DNA of 64,000 nt from Saccharum officinarum (Eukaryota; Streptophyta; Magnoliopsida; Poales; Poaceae). The number at the start of each line of letters is the position of its first letter. Position 1 is the stretch's first letter. Below the pieces are notes generated by a model. That model was given only the letters and a program-made list of their open reading frames with translations, was not told the origin of the DNA and searched no databases. The position numbers were made by a program, and so were the translations under genes. Below, one piece after another: positions 1-12,600 of this stretch. Location: contig CM036159.1 of assembly GCA_020631735.1 (NCBI GenBank), positions 98,696,701 to 98,760,700 on the forward strand, given 5' to 3'.

Positions 1-763
1 TGCGGTTGTTGTGCCACAGGGAAGGGGGTTCTACATCTGCCTGCCGAGTGAATCTAATGGCCCTAACTTGTTAGACGAACTTTTGAGTGGCTTTATATGG
101 TTCTCGGGTGTTGGGCTTGATCTCCCCACTCATTTGGAAATCATGACTCACAGTGAAAGTGTACACCTCTGCGCAGAGTTAAAAACTGGTATACTAGCCG
201 TGCTCACAGATACAAGCGGCCTTGGGGATTCTTATGGAATAGTTGATCATAACTGTTATATCATGCTTAATTATTGTTGATTATTATTTGCTCATGTTAA
301 TGCTATTCATTATCCTTATTACAATTGATCATTGGTTCTTTAATGGGAAGCGGTTTATCTTGATGCTACTCAATTGCTAATATATGATTAAAAGCTAAAC
401 GCAGTTAAACAATGTCTAGCCTTTTTGAGCCTCATGAACCCTGTGTTATATTTGTTGAGTTCGACATGGACTCACCCTTGCTATTTCCACCATAACAGAT
501 GAAGATATTGAGGAAGATTATCGTAATGAGTACTAGTCTTGGTGTCAACCAGTCAACCGTGTCCCTGTGTGGAGTTTCCGCTGAAGAATTACTATTAGTT
601 ATTATTACCTATCGTTCAAGACTATGTCTTAAATATTTATTCGTTATGTAATAAGCACTGTGATGATACTTTGTAATTTGTCAACTTATGTGTGCGACTG
701 TTTTCTGGGGCGCACATGAGTCTTTTATGCATCCTATTTTTGTCCTTAAAAATGGGTGTGACA
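1..763 (+). repeat. Tekay 5' LTR, 3' portion only
   Basis: Matches the last roughly 766 bases of the 3' LTR (8906-9671) almost base for base and ends in the same GGGTGTGACA. Promoter and TATA box of this LTR lie outside the window. The short peptide that can be read from this stretch recurs in the 3' LTR and is not a gene. Confidence 0.95.
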
Positions 764-766
764 GAT

Positions 767-778
767 TGGTATCAAGCC
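767..778 (+). promoter_or_regulatory. Primer binding site, tRNA-Met type (Tekay)
   Basis: TGGTATCAAGCC starts three bases after the LTR end. It matches the 3' end complement of initiator tRNA-Met with mismatches at its distal end. It primes minus-strand DNA synthesis. Confidence 0.85.
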
Positions 779-951
779 GTGTTGACTGTAGGACGCGAGC
801 CTAGTTAGAATGGTCGTTAATAGCATCCATACTTCACTTAATTCATGCTTCCTCTTTTCACCTTGTTAATTACTAAAGTTTTATGCTTCCTCTACTTTAT
901 TCTATTGCGAAAATACATTGATTCTATCTAATCTATGTCTAAATCTTGTAG

Positions 952-1656
952 ATGCCTCCTTATCCCCGTCTGTCAGCTGCACAGTACGTTGCCCGTTTCA
1001 AACCTCAGGAGCCGTATGAAGATGGTGATCAAGAGCTATCTGATGCTGAATCAAGAGTTGGTGATACACCAATGGAGAATGTAGTTATGGGATGGACTAC
1101 GAAGCTTCATATCATGGTTCCTAAAGCTGATGCTTTCTTCCATGACATGTTGACAAGAACCTTGGACAACTACTACTACGACTGGGAAGCTACGTTGGAG
1201 TATCGCAGTGCAGAGTATAGTCATCCATGGATGGATTCCTATTGGGAAACGGAGTTATGGGTTAAGAAAAGGGATCCTACCACTAAGAAACCTAAGGTGG
1301 AGTCAAAGTTCATTACCAGAGTGAGCCGGGCAACCGTGGAGACAAGCATGGAGGATGTCGCTTTCAATGCATTTGTTTACTACCATGGTCTACGCTCGGA
1401 CAAGACGTTAAAGGGTGCACTCCGGCATTTCCCTTGTTTCTTACATGACAAGGGTATTTGGACTGTGCCACTTGCAGATGATTCCTCCTTGACTTTACAA
1501 GCTACGGTGGGATTAGCTCGTGAATTGGCTCTCCATGAGGTGGATTTGAAGGATGAGTTGCTGAAGGAAAAAGAACTTAAGGAGCAAGCTTATAAGGAGA
1601 TTGACCAATTAAGGGCGGAGTTAGGTCATCCCAAGATTTATGAGAAGCTTAATTAG
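952..1656 (+). CDS. Extra ORF in the Tekay leader, upstream of gag (unknown function)
   Basis: Uninterrupted 234-codon ORF between the primer site and gag, in the sense direction. I recognise no domain. The N-terminal half is acidic and rich in aromatic residues. The C-terminal 50 residues are Leu/Glu/Lys-rich with heptad-like spacing and probably form a coiled coil. No signal peptide or membrane segment is visible. The ATG is immediately preceded by a T-rich stretch ending in TTGTAG, which resembles a 3' splice site; gag starts in the same way. The ORF is intact although gag-pol in the same element has three stops. Extra ORFs are reported in plant Ty3/gypsy elements, mainly Tat and Athila lineages; one before gag in a Tekay-like element is less familiar to me. 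Function is unknown. Confidence 0.6.
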   Translation: MPPYPRLSAAQYVARFKPQEPYEDGDQELSDAESRVGDTPMENVVMGWTTKLHIMVPKADAFFHDMLTRTLDNYYYDWEATLEYRSAEYSHPWMDSYWETELWVKKRDPTTKKPKVESKFITRVSRATVETSMEDVAFNAFVYYHGLRSDKTLKGALRHFPCFLHDKGIWTVPLADDSSLTLQATVGLARELALHEVDLKDELLKEKELKEQAYKEIDQLRAELGHPKIYEKLN

Positions 1657-2360
1657 GAAATAGGAAAAATCCATATGTAATAGGAACGATAGTAGTTGCG
1701 AGTTAATTTTAAGTTTGGATTGTTTTAAGAGTCAGTTTGTGGTGTGAACAATTGTGTGATTGATGGATTGTTATTATGATAATGTGTGATTTGGATCTTT
1801 GTAATGTGTGCTGGAGTTTTGTAGACATGCCTACAAGTTCCATGGTTAAGAATATTAAGTTTGATCAAAATATATTAGTTGAATATGAGGTTAACTTAGT
1901 TCTGTCCTTTGCTAATTTTTGGATCAGTCTGGGATGTTTTAGAAATACTTAAAATCCGTTCATGAGAAATTTAAGAAATTTTACTGGGAATAATTAGACT
2001 TCTATATCTTTCCAACCGCAGAAGAATCACTTTAATATCTATTATGAGCTAAGAGATATACTTGTTCCAAGTTGGAGTTACTGCATAGTCTGAAATTCTG
2101 AAACAGTTTTGGTTAAGTTCAGTTTTTGGCCAATTTATTGACAGAATCAGAAAAAGTGTTGTGAATAAAAGTTGTAGATAATTTTATAAGCTTTCCAACC
2201 ATGTAAAGATCATCTGAATTGGACGTCTGTAGCTCGAGATATGACAGTTTTACTGAGTTGCTGAAATTGGAGTTCGCCCAGAAAAATCAGATTTTGTTTA
2301 TCTATTGAATACATTATCTCGGATTGTACTGAATTTCATCTTCTGTGTTTTTGGAAACAG
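1657..2360 (+). other. Tekay leader between the extra ORF and gag, non-coding
   Basis: About 700 bases of AT-rich sequence with no ORF of note. Its last 30 bases are T-rich and end in GGAAACAG directly before the gag ATG, the pattern of a 3' splice site. Confidence 0.6.
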
Positions 2361-5300
2361 ATGTCAGGCAGAGGACGTGGCAGAGGTCGTGGAGGTGCTA
2401 ACCCACCCATTACTATGGAGGAACTCTTGCAAACTCAGAACCAGATGATGCAGATGTTTATGCAGCACATGCAGAACAATCCCCCTGCAGGAGGACCACC
2501 GCCTGTGCAAGTGAGGGATAAGCATGGGGAATTTTTAAAGGGACGCCCTCCAGTGTTTTCTCATGCTGCTGATCCTTTAGAGGCAGATGATTAGGTGAGG
2601 GCAGTGGAGAAACAGCTGAATATAGCCCAATGCAATGATATGGAGAAGGTGTTATATGCATCTGGTCAGTTACAGGGGACAGCTCAGACTTGGTGGGAGT
2701 CGTATCAAGCTGCACGCCCTGACAATGCTCCTCCTATCACTTGGAATGAGTTTGTTAGAGATTTTCGAGCTCGTCATATTCCTGAAGGTATAATTGAGCT
2801 GAAGCAGGAAGAATTCAGAAACCTTAGGATGGGACAGATGAGCGTTAGTGAATATCATGACAGGTTCACCCAGTTGGCTCGCTATGCTCCTAATGAAGTG
2901 AGGGAAGATGCAGACAGGCAGCGTCTTTTCTTGAAGGGAATTTATTATGATCTTCGCTTGCAGTTGAAGGGGAACAACTATGCTAGTTTTCAAGAGCTGG
3001 TAAATAAAGCTATTGTGCTTGATAATAAGCGCAGAGAGATGGACAGGAAGAGGAAGATGAAGGTACAAAGCTCAGGAAGCAACAACTGTCAGCGCACTAA
3101 TTCTCAGCATGGTTTTCATCAGAAGTTTCAGGGACCGGTTAGTCAATGGAATCGCAATCCAAATCAGGGGTGGTCCTAGAATTGGCAAAGTAATCAATCA
3201 CAACAGTGTTCATCATATCCACAGCGTTAACAGTATCAACAGACTGGGCAACAGACTCCTCGCACTGGAAATTCTAATGTTACCCCCATGAAGAATAGTG
3301 CTCCCAGCACGCCTACTAGATGTTTTGTCTGTGGTAAAGAGGGGCATATGTCTTACCATTGTCCTAAGAAGCAGAACCAGCAGACTCCTCAGAGCCAGAA
3401 GTGCAACCAGAGGCAATCTGGTACTGGAAGGGTGAATCACGTGTCTTCTGATACAGCTCATGATGCACCAGAAGTTATGATTGGTACGTTCAATGTACAT
3501 TCCACTCCCGCAACTGTTCTTTTTGACTCTGGAGCATCTCATACATTCATATCCAACATTTTTGTTAAAATGCATAGTATACCCATGCTAGCTATGAAAG
3601 AACCTCTCTTAGTAAATTCACCTAGAGGTACCATGCAAACCAGTAATCATTGTCTTCCAATTAGTATGGTATTAAGGGGGGTAGAGTTTAAGATAACTCC
3701 TATAGTGTTGAGGACATCTGGTATTGATGTGATATTGGGTATGGACTGGATGAAGCAAAATCAGGCAGAGATTCAGTGTCAGCAGAAAGTGGTAGTTGTG
3801 ACTGCACCTAATGGAGATAAAATCAATGTGGATGTAGCAGTGCAGAAGCAACCAACCGCTGTGGTGAATCAGCTTGAAGATACTATTAAGGAGAATTCAG
3901 TGATTAAGGAATTTCCGGATGTCTTCCCTGATGAATTGCCAGGTATGCCACCTGACAGAGACATTGAATTTCTTATTGAATTACTTCCTGGAACTGCACC
4001 TATAGCCAAACGACCATATAGGATGGGAGTAGATGAATTAGAAGAACTTAAGAAACAAATTAAAGAATTACAAGATAAAGGTTTTATTCGACCTAGTTCA
4101 TCACCTTGGGGAGCACCAGTTATTTTTGTTGATAAGAAAGATGGCGGTCAGAGGATGTGTGTTGATTACCGGTCACTAAATGAGGTAACTATCAAGAATA
4201 AGTACCCTTTGCCCAGGATTGATGACTTGTTTGATCAGTTGAGAGGTGCTTGTGTGTTCTCTAAGATTGATTTACGTTCTGGTTATCATCAGTTGAAGAT
4301 TCGTGTTTCTGATATTCTAAAGATAGCTTTTACTACAAGGTATGGATTGTATGAGTATACTGTTATGTCATTTGGATTGACCAATGCACCTGCATACTTT
4401 ATGTACATGATGAATAAGGTGTTCATGGAATATTTGGATAAGTTTGTGGTAGTGTTTATTGATGATATACTGGTATTTTCCAAGATAGAGGTAGAGCATG
4501 CTGAACATTTGAGGTTGGTATTACAGAAGCTTAGAGAGCATAAACTGTATGCGAAGCGAAGTAAATGTGAGTTTTGGTTGAAGGAAGTTTCTTTCCTTGG
4601 TCATATTATTTCTAATGGAGGGGTATCAGTGGATCCAGGTAAAGTAATGGATGTATTAAAGTGGAAACCACCTATTGATGTTAGCGAGATTCGTAGTTTC
4701 TTGGGATTAGCTGGATATTACAGACGGTTCATTGAAGGGTTTTCTAAACTTGCTAAACCTATGACATCTCTGTTAGAGAAGAATGCCAAGTTTGTGTGGT
4801 CAGATAAATGTCAAGCTAGTTTTGAGGAATTAAAGAAGAGGTTGACTACAACGCCTGTTTTGGTTTTGCCAGATTTGAGTAAGAAGTTTTCTATTTATTG
4901 TGATGCTTCTCGTCAAGGTTTGGGATGTGTTCTTATGCAAGAAGGCAGAGTTGTGGCTTATGCATCTAGGCAGTTGAGAAAGCATGAGTTGAATTATCCT
5001 ACACATGATTTGGAGTTAGCAGCTGTAGTTCATGCTTTAAAGATTTGGAGACATTATTTGATTAGACATAAGAGTGATATATACACTGATCATAAGAGTT
5101 TGAAGTATATTTTCACTCAGTCAGATCTGAATTTGAGGCAACGCAGATGGTTAGAGTTGATTAAGGATTATGATATTGAGATACACTATCATCCTGGTAA
5201 GGCTAATGTAGTAGCTGATGCTCTTAGTAGGAAAAGTTATGCCAATGAGATACGGACGTTGTCTATGACTAGTGAGTTATGTGCTGAATTAGAATATTTG

Positions 5301-6776
5301 AATTTGGGCATTGTTACTAATACAATAGAATTAGTGATAGAGCCTACCTTAGAGCAAGAAATCTACAAGGGTCAGTTGAAGGATGAGAAACTAAAGAAGA
5401 TAGCAGAAGATATAGTGATTGGTAAGTCACCAGGCTTTCGAATGGATGAGAATGGAATTTTGTGGTTTGGAAAGAGGCTGTGTGTACCTGAGGATCAAAC
5501 TGTTAGACAGGCAATTCTTCGCGAAGCTCATGAGTCAGCTTATTCTATTCATCCTGGTAGTACTAAGATGTATTTGGATCTGAAACAGAAATATTGGTGG
5601 GTTAGATTAAAGCGAGATGTGGCTGAGTATGTGGCATTGTGTGACACTTGTCAGAGGGTGAAAGCAGAGCATCAGAGACCTGCTGGATTGTTGCAACCAA
5701 TGAAGATTCCTGAATGGAAGTGGGAGGAAGTTGGTATGGATTTTATAGTAGGGTTACCGCGTACTCAGAGAGGTTATGATTCTATTTGGGTGATAGTGGA
5801 TCGGTTAACCAAAGTTGCTCATTTTATACCAGTTAAGACTACTTACCGTGGACCAAAATTGGCAGAGTTGTATATGGAGAGGATAGTATGTTTGCATGGA
5901 GTTCCAAAGAAGATTGTATCTGATCGAGGATCGCAGTTTACGTCGCATTTTTGGAAAGCTGTGCATGAATCATTGGGAACAAAATTGAATTTTAGTACAG
6001 CATATCATCCACAGACAGATGGACAGACTAAAAGGACCAACCAGGTATTAGAGGATATGTTGAGAGCTTGTGCATTGCAATATGGAACTAGTTGGGATAA
6101 GAGTTTGCCTTATGCAGAATTCTCTTACAATAACAGTTATCAACAGAGTCTTAAGATGGCACCGTTTGAAGCTTTGTATGGACGTAAGTGTAGAACTCCA
6201 TTGTTTTGGGATCAGATAGGTGAATCTCAAGTGTTTGGTACAGATGTTCTTAGAAACGCAGAAGATCAAGTGCGAGTGATTCGTGAGAATTTGAGAGTAG
6301 CACAGTCTCGTCAGAAGAGTTATGCTGACAATAGAAGAAGAGATTTAGTTTTTGAGGTAGGTGATTATGTCTATTTGAAGGTGTCACCTATGAAAAGTGT
6401 GAAGAGGTTTAACATGAAAGGTAAACTAGCACCAAGGTATGTTGGACCATTTAAAGTTATTACTAGACGTGGGGAAGTTGCTTATCAATTAGAGTTGCGT
6501 GAGAATTTATCTGGAGTACATGATGTGTTTCATGTTTCACAACTTAAGAAGTGTTTGCGTGTGTCTGAGGAGCAGATACCTTTAGAAGAATTGACTGTTA
6601 AGGAGGATCTTACATATGAAGAGTTTCCGATTAAGATTTTAGAGACTGCTGAGAGAGTTACTCGAAGTCAGGTTATTAAAATGTGCAAGGTGCAGTGGAA
6701 TCGATATTCAGAGGCAGAGGCAACTTGGGAAAGAGAGGATGAACTGAGGAAATCATATCCGCAGTTGTTTGAGTAA
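2361..6776 (+). pseudogene. gag-pol: Tekay gag-pol polyprotein with three in-frame stops
   Basis: One reading frame of 1471 codons spans gag and pol but is cut by TAG at 2592-2594, TAG at 3177-3179 and TAA at 3228-3230. The first part has an RG-rich N-terminus and the gag capsid region. The part after 3288 is open for 1162 codons: CCHC zinc knuckle (about residues 12-25), aspartic protease DSG at 80-82, reverse transcriptase with FIDD (catalytic Asp 392-393), RNase H with YCDAS, the integrase zinc finger, integrase core, and a C-terminal chromodomain (about 1110-1160) that in this clade guides integration to heterochromatin. The first two core aspartates are at about 818 and 879. The third acidic position, 35 residues further at 915 (codon 6030-6032), is AAA, lysine, so integrase should be inactive. 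Gag stops should block particle formation. Confidence 0.93.
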
Positions 6777-6806
6777 GCAGTTCAATCTCGAGGACGAGAT
6801 TCTTTT

Positions 6807-6814
6807 AAGGGGGG
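6807..6814 (+). promoter_or_regulatory. Polypurine tract (Tekay)
   Basis: AAGGGGGG just upstream of the 3' LTR, inside GATTCTTTTAAGGGGGG. It primes plus-strand DNA synthesis. The same context occurs in the LARD at 42267-42290 on the other strand. Confidence 0.85.
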
Positions 6815-6821
6815 TAGAATT

Positions 6822-9671
6822 TGTAACACCCAAAAATTCTAAACTTTAGGAATAATGAATTTCAAATAGTTTAGATAACAATTAATGGCAAATTAAAATT
6901 TAAAAAAAACTATTTGGTGATGCATTCATGCTGTTGCATTTATTTTATTTTGTGGTGTGGTTATATTTGTTTTATTTTAATTGATTTGGTTTTGGAAAAT
7001 ATATATATATAAGTGAATAAATGAAAGAAAGAAAAAAAATATAAAACAGCTTACCTGTGCAACCGGGCCAACCTGCCTTCTCTCCCTCTCCCTTGGGCCA
7101 TCGGGCCGAGGCTTGCATCTTCTCCGCGCCTGCCCGCGTGGGCCGTTCAGCATCGTCGCGGCCGAGCCAGCCCGAGCCAGCGGCAGCGCCTTCCCTCCCT
7201 CCTTGTTTCGCTGGCAAGTGGGACCCGGCTGTCGGATGCTCCTCCAAGCTCATGTAACCGAGCCGGTCACGAACCGTAGTCGAACGGCAACCGAATCTTG
7301 TAATCCGGGTATGTTAACCAAAATCAGCGATTGAGGCTATAAATAGGACGCCTAGGTCCTCTAGTTTCTGTTTTTCATCTAAAATTGTGAGTTCCACCGC
7401 AAAACGTCGAGTTCTAGGGTTGGGTTCGGTTGAGTACGACGGACGTTGGGGAGGAGTGCTTTCGCGTTGGTAAGCCTGCAAATCTCCTCCTTTTTCTTCC
7501 CGTGCCCTTCTTTGGTGTTGAGACGTTTTGAATTGCGGTTTTGGTGAGCTCGGGTGCACCGGCAATGGCGCCGCCGCCCTAACCTAGCCGCGTCCCGTTT
7601 CCGCGCTATAGCAGTCTTCCTAAACTAGGTAGACGAGTTCGGGGGAAGTTTCTCTTTCGATTGAGTTGGTGGCGGGTCAAGTAGAGGTCGGAAAAGGGGG
7701 AGACGGAACTTCTCCGGCGAGGTGGGCATGGTGGTAATGGTGGACGGCGGCCGGACTTGAAGGTGGAGGCCGGGCCTTCCACTGTAGAGCTGCGGGTGAT
7801 TGAGGGCCGTTCGTTTTTGAATCAACGACCCAGATTAGAACTTACCCCTTCGCGGGGTAAATTTGTTAAAGAGACCCTCAGCTTTTTAGTAATCAACCCG
7901 TGGTCCGTAGCGTAAAACTGAAAGTACGTTTTCGTGTTTGGAAAGCGTATTCTCTCCCGGTTAAGTCAAAAATACGTTTTCAGATAATTACAGTTTTGCC
8001 ACTAGAATTGTTTTGGTCATAAAATCTTCATTTTAACTCCGATTTGATCCGTTCAAGTTGCGTTAGGTTCGTATTTGCGAGCTCTACATGTTAGTGTAGT
8101 TGTACAGTTAGTTTTGATAATTTATTTTTCGAGTTTATAATTAAGTATTTATTTATCTATAGGAAATCTTAGAAAATTCATAACTTTCACGTTTTAACTC
8201 CGAATTTGGTGATCTTTGCGTCTGTGTGATCGTAGAAATGTGTAGAAGAGTTTTATAAACTTTTATTACTGTTTTGCTACTGTTGGTGTACTGTTCTAAT
8301 TGTATCTCTTTGTTTGCTTCGTGTTTGTTTGATTGGATGCATGTGTGTTGTTGATTGATGATCGAGTATAGAAGGTGAGCAGTATCTGGACGATTCGGAG
8401 TATTACTTTGAGCCAAGTCAGCAGTATCACTTGGAAAGCTTTGATCAAGGCAAGTATAACACAGGACTATCCTTGTTACCTATACATTGAATTGTCATAC
8501 ATATGCATGTGCTTACCTTGACAACCTTAGAGATTATAACTTAGTGATTGTTATCTTGATTCCTTGTCAACCTTGGGAATGCATATGGGTAGCTACTGCT
8601 AGTGCTTAAACTAAGAACAATGATCTTGTAATTTGATTAATGGATTAAGCAATCAACTATTAAGATGATTTTATTACTGTTAAAAGGGGGCTAGAGCATG
8701 TGTATTATCTTGATGCTCTGGTTTCTCTCCATAAGGACTTATCTGTAAGTGATAACCGGATATACAGTACAGCTGTGAGGGCTATATGGCTCTGGCTTTA
8801 GTTGATCAAGAGACCTTTTCTAGCTTGTTAGTGGTTACCTTAAATGGCGTAAGAAAGGCTTGCCACGTTGGGTGTAGTGCGAGCCCCTGGCCTAGTGTGT
8901 ATAGGCTGCGGTTGTTGTGCCACAGGGAAGGGGGGTTCTACATCTGCCTGCCGAGTGAATCTAATGGCCCTAACTTGTTAGACGAACTTTTGAGTGGCTT
9001 TATATGGTTCTCGGGTGTTTGGGCTTGATCTCCCCACTCATTTGGAAATCATGACTCACAGTGAAAGTGTACACCTCTGCGCAGAGTTAAAAACTGGTAT
9101 ACTAGCCGTGCTCACGGATACGAGCGGCCTTGGGGATTCTTATGGAATAGTTGATCATAACTGTTATATCATGCTTAATTATTGTTGATTATTATTTGCT
9201 CATGTTAATGCTATTCATTATCCTTATTACAATTGATCATTGGTTCTTTAATGGGAAGCGGTTTATCTTAATGCTACTCAATTGCTAATATATGATTAAA
9301 AGCTAAACACAGTTAAACAATGTCTAGCCTTTTTGAGCCTCATGAACCCTATGTTATATTTGTTGAGTTCGACATGGACTCACCCTTGCTATTTCCACCA
9401 TAACAGATGAAGATATTGAGGAAGATTATCGTAATGAGTACTAGTCTTGGTGTCAACCAGTCAACCGTGTCCCTGTGTGGAGTTTCCGCTGAAGAATTAC
9501 TATTAGTTATTATTACCTATCGTTCAAGACTATGTCTTAAATATTTATTCGTTATGTAATAAGCACTGTGATGATACTTTGTAATTTGTCAACTTATATG
9601 TGCGACTGTTTCCTGGGGCGCACATGAGTCTTTTATGCATCCTATTTTTTTCCTTAAAAATGGGTGTGACA
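6822..9671 (+). repeat. Tekay 3' LTR, complete, 2850 bp
   Basis: Begins TGTAACACCCA and ends TGGGTGTGACA, imperfect terminal inverted repeats with TG...CA ends. It has a GC-rich segment (about 7060-7830) around the promoter and an AT-rich remainder. Two good 5' splice-site matches follow the TATA box: TTG/GTAAGC at 7470 and GAAG/GTGAGC at 8375. The corresponding donors of the 5' LTR, off the window, could pair with the acceptors before the two leader ATGs. Confidence 0.95.
7338..7345 (+). promoter_or_regulatory. TATA box of the Tekay LTR
   Basis: TATAAATA followed by GGACGCC in the GC-rich part of the LTR. Transcription would start roughly 30 bases downstream. Confidence 0.7.
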
Positions 9672-12600
9672 AAGATGGCATAAGTTGCATTTCATTTTGG
9701 CCATCAATTCTTGTAGTTGCTAATCACTGTCAACTCACTGACGCTGTCAACTTGGAGATTTATTAGCTGCTAATCCAATGCTCAAATGACTGAGTACCCT
9801 TAATGAAAGTTGGAGAGTATCGGGAGGGGAACAACTTTGCTTCAAGGCTCATGATCAAATTCGGACCCTAGGAAGCCCAAAACGATAATCTAACATGCTC
9901 ACAGAGACGCATGCCAGCTGTTCGACAGTGGGGCTCAACGGGAGCCACGCGTCCCGAACGTGTCCCCCATGCACGGGCCCGCGCCTGGCCGTGTTGCCAC
10001 GCGTCCTAGCGCTCTCGGCCTCTTCCAGCGCGGATGCCGAGCTCCTCTCCATTCCCTCCACTCCTCTCTGCCCTCCCTCGCTCGCTCTGGCTGTTGTTCG
10101 CCCTACAGTGACGCCGAGCTCTGCCATTGCCGAGCCAGCCAAGGTCCGCATCACCACGTCCTGTCCTTCCCCGTGCTCGATAGCTCACGCCCTCGCCTTC
10201 GCCTCCTCCTCCTCCACGCTCTGTGTGTCTCGGCTGGACCCGAAAACCACCGGAGCCGTTCGGCCATGGGAGCCCCTCTGGCGCCGCCGCTGACAACCGT
10301 GGCTGGACCACCTCGGGCTGCCCTGGGGTGGGCTGAGCAGCACCCCGAGCGCGTGCGAGCCTACTGGAGCTTCCCCACCCTTTCCCGGTCTCTCTTCGCC
10401 ACTGTAGAGCGTGGCCACCGGTGCCATGGTCGCCGCGGACACCGTGCGTGCGGTCAGGCCGACCTGGCCCACCTCCGGCTGAGCTGGGTAGCTCCACGTG
10501 AGCGCGCGGGCCCCCTGGTGCTCGTGCCGCCCTTGGTCGCCGCCACCGGTGACCCCCTTCGCCGGAGCCGCGAAGTCCGGTCCCCATCCTCTACCGCCGT
10601 CGCGAGGTAGAAGAAGACCCATTCCCTCTGTGCCTCTCTGTCTCACGTGCGGGACCAGCTGAACATGGGCCCTGCGTGTCAGGTTAAATAATAGCAGGCT
10701 TGGGTGCATTATCGGGTAGACCTAGCGAATTCAGTAGGGTAAGGAGAATTTTGTTTTTGAATTTCAAAAATTTTGTGAATCTTATAAAAATCATATCTCA
10801 TGCTAGGTAATTCCAAAAATAGCAAATGTGGACTTTTTGGAAACCTTGAGAAGAGATCTATGCAGTAGAGTCATAAAATTCTATATGTTTGTAGATGTTT
10901 TCTGATGTATTTATTTAAGTTTTAAAAATGCTCTAAAAATGCCCTTAAACTTAACCAAAGCAAGATCTGGAGTTTTAGAACTCCAAAAATAGTGATTCAT
11001 GTTTTGTTAATTTGGTGATGACTTGTACTTGCTAGGAAAAATATTAAACACACTATTTGTTCACTGTTTTCTTAGGGTTTTGAAATGACCTTGATAAATA
11101 AGGAAATCTACATTTTATTGCTTGTCATCTTTATATCTTGAGTTGTGTTGCTCCAAATGATGTGAAATTTTTATGGTAGTATTTCCATGCTATGAATGTA
11201 CTGTGGTATAACTTTCATGATCATTGCTTACTGCATGATCAAGTTATTGATTTAACTTGTTTATAGCTTGATAAATAGCTTATAAATAATATATAAATGA
11301 TAAAATAGAAAATGTTGTTCCATTACCTTAGTATGATGTTTTTCTATCATATTGATTCATAATATGGCCTTGTGTTCACAGAAAATATTGAGTGTTAAGT
11401 TTAACTTGCTCTCACATGATTTATTGCTATAGCCATTTGTCTTTTTCATAGAGGTTGTTATACATGTCCAAATGGTTTCAAATTTGGAAAGTAGACTTTT
11501 GGGAGCATGTGTAGGCCTCTGTAATTTTGGTAGAATTTATTATGCACTTTTGATATGTGTTCATAATTCCACCTAATTATCTAAATAAATTAAGAAAATG
11601 TATTAAAATAATTTATTTAGCATTAGATACTATGTTTTCTGGTGTTCATTAGTCATGTGTGATATGTTGGTAAAGTTGGTTTTGTCCAATTGTATGTTTG
11701 CAACATAAGTTAATAATTATTTCTTGCAATTAGTAGTTTCTGGACAGTTCTGGGGGCAATATAGATTACCCCATGATAATGATGTTTTCTGAGCACCTTG
11801 TCTATAACAAGGTGGTATATAATTCATGTATCTAGCTAGTGTTAAAATTTGGTGGCATTTGGTCAAGTAGTTTTTGAGTTATAGATGTTTAAAGTCAGGT
11901 TCCAGATTTGGTTGCTCTCTGTTTGGAGCAGACCAGAGTCTGTAGTTTCATCTTTTCGACCAATTAAACTTGGGAATCAGGCTTAGTGGATATTAAATGA
12001 ATTGTAGACAATTTCATAAGCTTTCCATAATGTCTTCTTTCAGGTCATTTGGATTTGTAGAACTTCAGATATGATTGATTTACTCAGCTACTGCATAAAT
12101 GTCCAGAATTGTTTAAAATACATGATTGCTTGGTTACTTGCTTGCGTATTGCTAAGTGTGATTCATGTCTTTGGTGATTAAGCTAGTACACCTGAGACTT
12201 TGTAAATCTTATGTCATGCTTGGTATTGCTTTCTTTGCTATTTTAGCATGTTTGTTTGTGTGAGGTTACTTAAGTAATGTGATGTGCTTACGTGTCTTTA
12301 CTATAACCTTATACTTGCCTTGATTAACGTGCGATGCATCACCTATTGCATTTCCTTGTATTCATGCACTTGCATCTTGCATTTCATTTAGGTACGTTAG
12401 CTAATGCACGTGAAGGACCTAAGGTGGAGCCAAACCCGAAGATGGAGTTGGTGGATCCATCCCGAAGATCGAAGGACCGGACAAGTGGTAGATTGGAAGA
12501 TGCTCGCCAAGCGAACTCTTCTGACATACTCTAACTTGAGTCGGATCTCAGGCAAGCCCCGGAGCATTATAAGCCTCCTATCTTCAAAGCAATTAATTCT

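Larger units (their letters stand above)
1..9671 (+). mobile_element. Ty3/gypsy Tekay-clade chromovirus, 5' end outside window
   Basis: LTR retrotransposon read left to right: end of the 5' LTR (1-763), tRNA-Met primer site, a leader with an extra ORF, gag-pol in one frame, polypurine tract and a full 3' LTR (6822-9671). The domain order PR-RT-RNaseH-INT with a C-terminal chromodomain identifies a chromovirus. The long LTRs and INT motifs fit the Tekay/Del clade. It lies inside a large LTR (9672-14091); the right-hand target duplication would be AAGAT (9672-9676), while the left one is off the window. In 763 bases the two LTRs differ by about eight substitutions and two or three single-base indels by eye, so insertion was recent. 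Gag is broken by stops and INT lacks its catalytic glutamate, so this copy cannot move on its own. Confidence 0.93.

Noticed and set aside
11..280. Small ORF repeated at 8786-9188
   Set aside because: Part of the Tekay LTR in both copies; short, and the frame differs between copies because of single-base indels.
7057..7834. GC-rich ORFs on both strands of the Tekay 3' LTR
   Set aside because: They overlap the promoter region with its TATA box at 7338, are short, and conflict with each other.
9855..10709. ORFs of 130-216 codons on both strands
   Set aside because: Same GC island in the older LTR; low-complexity Arg/Pro/Ala-rich products, no domain.
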